The notes under the pieces were generated by a model. That model did not search any database. It was not told where the DNA came from and saw only the letters and a program-made list of their open reading frames with translations. This document shows positions 57,162 through 64,000 of a DNA stretch of 64,000 nt, piece by piece. Numbering within the stretch: position 1 is the first letter of the stretch; every line of letters starts with the position of its first letter. A program made the position numbers and the translations under genes. Origin of the DNA: a virus. Location: positions 1 through 64,000 of the IMG/VR virus record IMGVR_UViG_3300034022_000278. One strand, written 5' to 3'.

Positions 57162-60100
57162 TTATTTACCACAAATTAACAAATAATTTTTGAATTCTTC
57201 ACTGTCAAAAGTAAAGTCGCCAAGTAACTCATTTTCACCCATCATTTTTTGATAAGCATCCCAGTCATCGTCACTTGGTCTATTTTCATTTCTATTGCCT
57301 TCATCCTCACCGTAAGAAGAAGTTGGTATAGTGCTGTAATCTATTCCTAAATTTCCTAAGACAGATAAGTTAAGACCTGTAGGCGCTTCTACTTTTCCTG
57401 TGTTTTTATTAGAAACCATTACTAGTTTAGTAGTAGGTCTAGAAACTGCTACGTATAAAGATTGATTCTTAGCTTTATTACTTCCTGCATTAGAAGATCC
57501 CATAATATTATCCTCCATTACATATACATTAGTATAAGTAGATCCTTGAGCTTTATGGGAAGTTAATGCATAGCCGTATTCTAAATTTCCAAATTTAGCT
57601 TGTAAAGCGTAAGCCAATTGTCTGTCAGTATTCCACAATTGTTTTAAAGTTGCAGCATATTCTTCTTTGCTAGATTCTGCTATTATAGGAATTTTAACAG
57701 GATTACCATTTTGAGAAACAATTTTTCCTGCATCATCCTTAAGAGTAAGCAAATCTACATCAAATTTATAATTTTTATTTCTAGTACCTTTTGCTCCAGA
57801 ATAAACATTAACATTTACTAAGTACTCTGGACTAAATTCTGAAGATACTACTACCATATCTTCACTATTAAAGAATACTATATCTACCTCTTCTTTTCCT
57901 TGATTAGGATTGTAAGAATCATAAGCTGTTAATATTTCTCCTGGAATAAATTTCTCAGTAGTTGCTCTATCTCCAAATAATTTAGTTCTTACTTTTCTAT
58001 TAAGATTTTTAACACTTTGGCCACTACTATGATTTTGATTGTTAAATGTTACTATTTTAGCAAAATTAACATCTCCTTTAGCTTGCTGTACATCTTCAAC
58101 AAATTGAGTTAAAGCTGTATCTTCACTTTTTTCCCAAGTTATAGAAGAACCACTTACTGCGTCGTACATATCTACTCTATCTACAGAAGTAATTGGATTA
58201 GCTACCCTAGAAGTATTGTTTTCAGCATTAGCTGCTATCTTAGTTCCTATACCAATAATAGGAGAAGTAGCTGCTTGACGCATTTTTTCTGTTAAAGTAT
58301 AACTATTTTTTAATCCAAAAACATCACTATCTTTTTCTTGACCAACTGGAGGCAATTGAGCTCTATCGCCCATAAAAATAACTTTAGCTCCTTGAGATAC
58401 CCATTTCTTAATTTCACTTAGTAATTCATCGGATACCATAGAACTTTCATCTATAACGATAATTTGTCCATTTTTAATAGGAACTCTTCCTTTATCTCTA
58501 GCAAAAGTATCTGGTTCAAATTTACCCGTACTTTCGTCAAGTTTAATAGCTAAAGCAGAAGCAAGAGTTCTGATATCAGCATTTATGCCTTTTAAAGATT
58601 TTGCTAATACTTTTTTAGCTTTATGAGAAGGAGCAATTGCTAAAATTCTTTTATCTCCTACTTGAGATAGTATCTGCTTAATAATAGTAGTCTTACCTGT
58701 TCCTCCTTTACCTTCTAATAAAAATGCTTTTTCATCCGAATTTAAGAATTCTTTAAGTTTATTAATAGCAATAGTTTGTCCTGCATTAGCAAATACTCCT
58801 GGGAATATTTCGTACTTAGTATTTACTGGAGCTTGTTGTTGAGTAGATAATTGAGTACTTCTTAATTGTTCTACTACTTCAGCTAATGCTGTAGGATGCA
58901 TTCCTTGACCTCTAGCAGCAGACTTACCTGCATATAACAAAATAGCACTGTCTAGTTTACCTTGGTTAATTTGATCAAGTATCCATTTACGTTGTTCTTG
59001 ATTTCCTGCAAAATCTTCTGCTTCACCGCTTTCATCTAACCAAGTAGCGTATCCTGTAAGTAGCCAATCTTTATAAGCTTGTACAGCTGTTTGTATAGTA
59101 GGTACTTTTCTAGTATTGCCGTAACCAGCTTCACTAAAAGGATTGCCAAAATGTTCATTCTTGTTAGCTACTTCTGTACGCATGGTATTAACTCCTTCTG
59201 GAGTATAGATAGGTCTAGTTTTTAAATCTCCTGACCATTCTCTTGATGTATCTATTGTAGGTTTAACACTAGTTGGTTTTGTAGCTACAAATTCTTTAAA
59301 TCCTTTTATATCTTTAGCCGATCCTAATGCAAGAGTTTGTTCTGCACTTCTAACTAGTATTTGATCTTCTATTCCTCCTAATGGATCTGTAATATTAGTA
59401 CCTATAATACCGTCACCTTCTTTATTAGTTTCTGTTTCAGTATAATTAACTCCATCTAAAACTGTAGGATTTTCTAAGTTAACTATAGCAGCTATACTTT
59501 GTAATTTAGTTGCAGCACCTGGTTCATATTGTTCTCTATTAAATTGATCCCAACTTGCATATCTAGATGCAGTAGTTAAATCACTAAAATAAATTCTATC
59601 ATTTTGTGGAGTCAATTGCTCGATAACATTAGGAGCAGCTGTACCGTGATATAGAATATTTTTTACTTTACTGTTAGGAAATACTCCATCAAGATATTGA
59701 GAATATTCTTCCTGAGTTCCTATTTTAGCTAGTTCAGGATTAGCTTTAAATAATTCTGCTACTCCTTCTTTAATATTAATAGATGGTTGAGTAGTATTTT
59801 TAAATATATTACTATACATATCAGCTTCTGATATTCCGTCTTTAGCTAGTTTTCCTGATATTACTGCATATAATAAATTAGGTATTTGTTCTTTAAAAGT
59901 TGTTCCTACAAAAACATCTTTTCCTCTTAATCCTTCTTTTATAAGAGTCTTAGCTTCTTCCCCAAAAGAAATCCTATCTTTTATACTACTTTCTTCCTGT
60001 ACTAATAATTGAATAGTTTTAAACTCACTTACTAATTGTAATTCATTATTTTTATCGTTAATCCAATTAGGTATAACAGAGTTTACAAAGTTTTTAATAT

Positions 60101-63100
60101 TTTCTGATAAAGTATTTATAGTAGATGGTTGTATAGTAGGCACTCCTTGTGTATTAGGTTTATTTTTTAATGCATCATATTTCTTTTGACCAGTTTTAGC
60201 ATTCATTGCTTTTAAAATACCATTTCCTTGAGCATATTCTGCTTTAAGTACTTTGCCATTACCGTCTACTTGGAACTTATAACTATTGCCGAATTCAAAG
60301 AATTCTTTAGTGTCTATATTGTTTTCCTTAAGAGTTTCTTGATTAGCTTGAATTAAATCCATTGTACTTTTAACAGTACTAGCTAATGCAGAACCTGGTT
60401 TAATATCTAGCCCTAAAGCATTAAGTAAATCTGCTAATAATTCTTTTAATTGTTCCCAAATAGATATTCCTGCTTCATCAGTAATACTATTTAAATGTTC
60501 TTGAAAACCTATATCTGTAAGAGCCATTGTGACAAACTCTTCTAATTTAATAGCACCGTAGTATTTACTTAGATACTCAGGTAGATTTTTTGTATCAGGA
60601 CTAAATACTGTAGATCTGCCTTCTTTAAAATTTGTATATAATCGTTGAAATTCTTTTAATCCTTCATCACCTTCTTTAGCTATTAATTGATTAATATATA
60701 ATTTTTGAAGAGACTCTAATTTTTGTATAGCATCAATTGTTTTAGCAGAAAGCCCATCAATATTACCCGATTGGTATGCTTTAATACTAGCAGCAGTGAA
60801 AGTATGAATTAACTCATGCGCAGCTACTACAGCTAAACCATTAGCATCTTGATTTCTTGGATGATTTAAGTTTATATTTAAAGTTCCTGTAGATGCGCTG
60901 TAAGATCCTCTACTAGTAGTTTTATTATAAGTAACATTAAAGTTTTCAGGTAATTGCAATCCTCTAATTATTTGTAATAATTGACGATTAAGAGTAGATA
61001 CTCCTTCAGCTGTTTCTATATTATTTAATAAATCATCAAGAGCTTCTGCAGTACCTGCTAAGTTTCTAGATATTCCTAAATCTGCAATAGTATCCTTTTT
61101 AGCAGTATTATTTACTACGTTAATTTTAAATTCTTTTGACGGAGTAACTGGTACACCAGATATTGTATAACCAGGAGCTCCTTGTTGAGGTAGTGGAGAA
61201 GTGACTACATTTTTAATTTCAGCAGGCATTGCATTTCTAGCCTGAGAATTATAACCTACAAATCCGTAACTACCCGATAAAACAGGAATTCTACGATAAA
61301 CTCTATCTACACTATCAAATTCGTATAAAGCATATTTAGAAGGTAACTTAGTATCATAAATGCTTAAGAAATGCGTTTGTGTTAATGTAGGCTCTCCTGT
61401 ATTAGGGTCAGTAACTTCTACAAAGTTATCTTTTAATGCTTCTTCATTTAACGTAAAGCTTCCTTCAGGAGATGCTACTATATTTCCTTTTAAATTACTT
61501 AAACTAACTGTTTTAGTTTTATCAGGATTATTTTGTAAATATTGTCTAGTAAATGCAGAAGGTTGTGAATAAATAGGACCATCCTCTGCTACGTTTCCGT
61601 AGAAAGTATTTACAAAGTCAAACGGTACTCCTTGTAAGTATTCACCAAATCCTAATGATTTTAAATATGCAGTAGGAACAAATTTCAAATATTGCTTAGA
61701 ACCTTGTTTACCTCCTTCAAGGAAAGCTGCTGCTACAAGTTCTTGTGCCAACATACGACTAGTATAGTCAATGCCGTTAAACCTTCCTACAGAGAAGTTT
61801 TTGCTTAGTAAGTAATTAAATCCATCGTAGATATTTCTTTCGTCGAAATTCTCTCCTGCAGCTGCTTCAAAGTTAATTCTAGAAATAGTACCGTTTTTGT
61901 TAATATCAAAAGAAAGTTTGTTAAGGAATCCATTCTTTTGAAACCAAGGGTTGGTAGATAACCCATTTAAAATAGTAGCCAAACTATCATTTTTAGGCTT
62001 AGTAGCAGTTTTCTTAGAATCAATAAATAATCTTCTTCTTTCTACGTCTGGGTTTTCTCCAAATAGATTAGTATTAGTATTGGCATATAAATAAGAACGC
62101 ATTTCATTAAATACTTCTCCTTGAGTTTCTACTAATTTAGACATACTCATAGAAGCCCCTTTAGGCAAATGTGTTCTTACTTCAGATATAATTGTTTTAA
62201 ATCCTACATTTTTATATGGAAAATACTCATTAAAAATTTGATCGGCAAACATCGTACCGTAGTAAGAAGCATATCCGTTAATAGTAGTAGGATCAGCAAG
62301 TTTACCTTCTGAATATTCCCCCAGTAATTTTTGCGCATTAAATATTTGTAAATAAGGTAATCTTTGTATTTGTTCTACTTTACTTTCAGTCTCTAGTAAA
62401 GATTTAGGAATACCACTAGACTCAGTATTAATAGTAGACTGTAGTACCTTAATATTTTTACCAATTTCTGTTAAATTTTGGAATTTCTCTAATAATGCTA
62501 ATTGCTCTAAATTAAAATCAGGCGTATTATCCTTCGGATCAATAGTTAAACTCTTATTTTTAATATTATTTATTAAATCCTCACCAGATTTAGAAGACAT
62601 TTGTTCTAATATACTAGGATTTAATTCTTGATAAGTTCCTTTAGGGTCGTATTTTGCAGCTAATGCTGTAAAAATATCTTTCTCTGCATTTGGATTATAA
62701 GAAGTTAGAGAAGATCGTGCATCTCTTAATTTATCCACATATTCCCAGATAATCTCTTGAGTTATTAATCCTACTATTTCTTTTTCTTCAAACCCTAATA
62801 ATGTTAGGGCCCGAATTACATCAAAAGTTTCATCATTAATATTTAATTTATCTAATATCTGTGCTTTTTCGTTATCCACAGCTGTAGATTGTAGAGCTCT
62901 AATAATAGTAGACTTAAATTTCAAAGATTCTTTCTCTTTATCCGTTAATTCTCTTTTCTCTGCTTTAGCTTTATTTATAAGATTCTGAGATTTTAATGTG
63001 TATTTACCTGATATATCTCCTTTAGATTCTACTTCACCAAATGTAGCTAATGGTAAATTATTTTCTAGTAACTCTGCAGTTGTAGGAACTCTAGGGTCTA

Positions 63101-64000
63101 AGAATGTTCCAAATAAAGCTTCTCTAGTTTCTTCTGTTAGATTTTCAAGAGTAATTTCCTTACCCTGTGCGGTAGCATTAAAAGTAGAATCTAGTGAAAA
63201 AGACCCTACTCCATTTTTACCAGCAGTAGCATTGATAAATTTAGTACGTTGGTAGCTATCGGATAGGATAATAGGTAAGGCTTTATCAGCATTTCTACTG
63301 TTATTAATTTCTGAGGCCAAACCTTCAAATTCTCCAAAGGAGTCTAATGCCATTATAGAATTGATAATTTCAGGATTAGAACTTTTCATTATTCTAAGGT
63401 GAATATCTATAATATTATTTTGTCTAGAAGCTTTGTATGATCTTTTAAGTATTGAAATAGTTTCAAAAGTATTATTTAAAGCATCAGCAAGATCTTTGTT
63501 AGATTCTTTAGATAATATCTCTGCAATAACTTCTGAAGCTTTTTTAGCATTCTCACTAACTATTTCTTCACCTGCTTCATTAAGATTAATTTTTTCCTCA
63601 ATATAAGCATCTATTGCTTTTCTATCTTCTTTGTTTAAATTTAATTGCTCTTTTAGGTCTTCTAAATGCTGCGTTTGAATTTTTAAAGATGCAGCAATTT
63701 TCTTTTTATCCGACATAAAACCTGTTTGGATTTTACCGTCTTTATAAAAATGGTTGTACATATAGGTGTACAATTTATCGACATCAAAATCCGATCCCAT
63801 CTGCTTAGTGAAATCCCTCGGTGCTAGCATTAAATCTCCCGAAGCTTCTGGTAAGAAGCCTACTATTTCTACAGCTGCCATAGAGTTACGCTCCTGTGTA
63901 GGAATACGGAAACCAAATAATTGTAATAGTTTTTCTGGAAGTTTAGTTGTATCTAGCAACATTCTTCCATCTTCTCCTTTTATAGTAAATTCTTTTAATG
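57162..64000 (-). CDS. C-terminal part of giant virion RNA polymerase polypeptide (partial)
   Basis: Open at the window edge; about 2279 residues visible. Numbering from the Met at 63962: FGFRIPTQERNSM (16-28) and GSDFDVDKLY (56-65) carry the DxDxD metal site of the crAss-like, double-psi beta-barrel RNA polymerase. Downstream modules follow: an HELIHTF zincin site (1049-1055), an ADP-ribosyltransferase-like ILYHGTA segment (about 1415-1530), a DUF4326-like domain with HFGNPF (about 1604), and an SF1 RecD/Dda-type helicase with Walker A GKGGTGKTT (1751), VIDESS (1836) and YALTSHKAQGS (about 2128). The polymerase is injected in crAss-like phages to transcribe early genes. Confidence 0.85.
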   Translation of the reverse strand, partial: LKEFTIKGEDGRMLLDTTKLPEKLLQLFGFRIPTQERNSMAAVEIVGFLPEASGDLMLAPRDFTKQMGSDFDVDKLYTYMYNHFYKDGKIQTGFMSDKKKIAASLKIQTQHLEDLKEQLNLNKEDRKAIDAYIEEKINLNEAGEEIVSENAKKASEVIAEILSKESNKDLADALNNTFETISILKRSYKASRQNNIIDIHLRIMKSSNPEIINSIMALDSFGEFEGLASEINNSRNADKALPIILSDSYQRTKFINATAGKNGVGSFSLDSTFNATAQGKEITLENLTEETREALFGTFLDPRVPTTAELLENNLPLATFGEVESKGDISGKYTLKSQNLINKAKAEKRELTDKEKESLKFKSTIIRALQSTAVDNEKAQILDKLNINDETFDVIRALTLLGFEEKEIVGLITQEIIWEYVDKLRDARSSLTSYNPNAEKDIFTALAAKYDPKGTYQELNPSILEQMSSKSGEDLINNIKNKSLTIDPKDNTPDFNLEQLALLEKFQNLTEIGKNIKVLQSTINTESSGIPKSLLETESKVEQIQRLPYLQIFNAQKLLGEYSEGKLADPTTINGYASYYGTMFADQIFNEYFPYKNVGFKTIISEVRTHLPKGASMSMSKLVETQGEVFNEMRSYLYANTNTNLFGENPDVERRRLFIDSKKTATKPKNDSLATILNGLSTNPWFQKNGFLNKLSFDINKNGTISRINFEAAAGENFDERNIYDGFNYLLSKNFSVGRFNGIDYTSRMLAQELVAAAFLEGGKQGSKQYLKFVPTAYLKSLGFGEYLQGVPFDFVNTFYGNVAEDGPIYSQPSAFTRQYLQNNPDKTKTVSLSNLKGNIVASPEGSFTLNEEALKDNFVEVTDPNTGEPTLTQTHFLSIYDTKLPSKYALYEFDSVDRVYRRIPVLSGSYGFVGYNSQARNAMPAEIKNVVTSPLPQQGAPGYTISGVPVTPSKEFKINVVNNTAKKDTIADLGISRNLAGTAEALDDLLNNIETAEGVSTLNRQLLQIIRGLQLPENFNVTYNKTTSRGSYSASTGTLNINLNHPRNQDANGLAVVAAHELIHTFTAASIKAYQSGNIDGLSAKTIDAIQKLESLQKLYINQLIAKEGDEGLKEFQRLYTNFKEGRSTVFSPDTKNLPEYLSKYYGAIKLEEFVTMALTDIGFQEHLNSITDEAGISIWEQLKELLADLLNALGLDIKPGSALASTVKSTMDLIQANQETLKENNIDTKEFFEFGNSYKFQVDGNGKVLKAEYAQGNGILKAMNAKTGQKKYDALKNKPNTQGVPTIQPSTINTLSENIKNFVNSVIPNWINDKNNELQLVSEFKTIQLLVQEESSIKDRISFGEEAKTLIKEGLRGKDVFVGTTFKEQIPNLLYAVISGKLAKDGISEADMYSNIFKNTTQPSINIKEGVAELFKANPELAKIGTQEEYSQYLDGVFPNSKVKNILYHGTAAPNVIEQLTPQNDRIYFSDLTTASRYASWDQFNREQYEPGAATKLQSIAAIVNLENPTVLDGVNYTETETNKEGDGIIGTNITDPLGGIEDQILVRSAEQTLALGSAKDIKGFKEFVATKPTSVKPTIDTSREWSGDLKTRPIYTPEGVNTMRTEVANKNEHFGNPFSEAGYGNTRKVPTIQTAVQAYKDWLLTGYATWLDESGEAEDFAGNQEQRKWILDQINQGKLDSAILLYAGKSAARGQGMHPTALAEVVEQLRSTQLSTQQQAPVNTKYEIFPGVFANAGQTIAINKLKEFLNSDEKAFLLEGKGGTGKTTIIKQILSQVGDKRILAIAPSHKAKKVLAKSLKGINADIRTLASALAIKLDESTGKFEPDTFARDKGRVPIKNGQIIVIDESSMVSDELLSEIKKWVSQGAKVIFMGDRAQLPPVGQEKDSDVFGLKNSYTLTEKMRQAATSPIIGIGTKIAANAENNTSRVANPITSVDRVDMYDAVSGSSITWEKSEDTALTQFVEDVQQAKGDVNFAKIVTFNNQNHSSGQSVKNLNRKVRTKLFGDRATTEKFIPGEILTAYDSYNPNQGKEEVDIVFFNSEDMVVVSSEFSPEYLVNVNVYSGAKGTRNKNYKFDVDLLTLKDDAGKIVSQNGNPVKIPIIAESSKEEYAATLKQLWNTDRQLAYALQAKFGNLEYGYALTSHKAQGSTYTNVYVMEDNIMGSSNAGSNKAKNQSLYVAVSRPTTKLVMVSNKNTGKVEAPTGLNLSVLGNLGIDYSTIPTSSYGEDEGNRNENRPSDDDWDAYQKMMGENELLGDFTFDSEEFKNYLLICGK

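Noticed and set aside
1-64000. Stop-codon reassignment as reported for some crAss-like phages
   Set aside because: Genes with recognised full-length products end with TAA, TAG (primase) and TGA (candidate SSB), so the standard code fits.
1-64000. CRISPR array
   Set aside because: No regularly spaced identical repeats of 20-40 bases were found; the repeated short motifs are irregular.

Overview
The window reads as a 64-kb piece of a tailed double-stranded DNA phage of the crAss-like group (Crassvirales), most likely infecting a member of the Bacteroidota (several small early gene families look like those of Flavobacteriia phages). The evidence is gene content and order: a 725-aa large terminase, an 811-aa portal, an acidic scaffold-like protein, a 503-aa major capsid protein, a family A DNA polymerase, a DnaB-like helicase, a DnaG-like primase, a uracil-DNA glycosylase homologue, a MoxR/VWA gene pair, and two giant ORFs, one carrying the DFDVD signature of crAss-like virion RNA polymerases. 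The DNA is AT-rich. Start codons follow A-rich leaders rather than strong Shine-Dalgarno sites. TAA, TAG and TGA all end genes, so there is no sign of stop-codon reassignment.

Layout. Bases 1-23,030 (minus strand) hold the virion genes. Reading leftward from 23 kb: an exonuclease and a RepL-like winged-helix protein, small regulators, terminase, portal, scaffold, major capsid protein, connector-like proteins, then appendage proteins (beta-helix, collagen-like, a 541-aa internally duplicated protein). Three strong terminator hairpins divide this block. Bases 23,031-28,633 are mostly non-coding or carry very small ORFs. This stretch contains a GC-rich 107-aa ORF, repeated putative operator sequences, many long-stem RNA elements (two of which share a loop and show covarying stems) and three tRNA-like sequences. 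Bases 28,634-34,765 (plus strand) hold a membrane-anchored glucosaminidase and about 25 small accessory genes. Bases 34,775-53,085 (plus strand) hold replication, recombination and repair genes. A bidirectional terminator at 53,088-53,117 separates this operon from two converging giant minus-strand genes (53,121-64,000), which encode a 1344-aa virion-type protein and the C-terminal part of the giant RNA polymerase polypeptide. The latter is open at the window edge.

How the genes work together. PolA, the SF2 and DnaB-like helicases, the primase, a candidate SSB, a RecA-like ATPase, a RusA-like resolvase and a PD-(D/E)XK nuclease make up the replication/recombination set. A small protein with a DnaA domain IV-like helix-turn-helix sits beside PolA. 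The MoxR ATPase and the VWA metallopeptidase form a predicted remodelling pair. The peptidase gene has been invaded twice. A group I intron with a LAGLIDADG endonuclease interrupts it exactly inside the zinc-binding HExxH motif; removing the intron restores a 396-aa frame. A related LAGLIDADG gene on the opposite strand sits directly upstream and has left a remnant of an older 5' end of the same gene.

The most promising undescribed material is the structured-RNA array at 24-28.5 kb and the double invasion of the peptidase gene.
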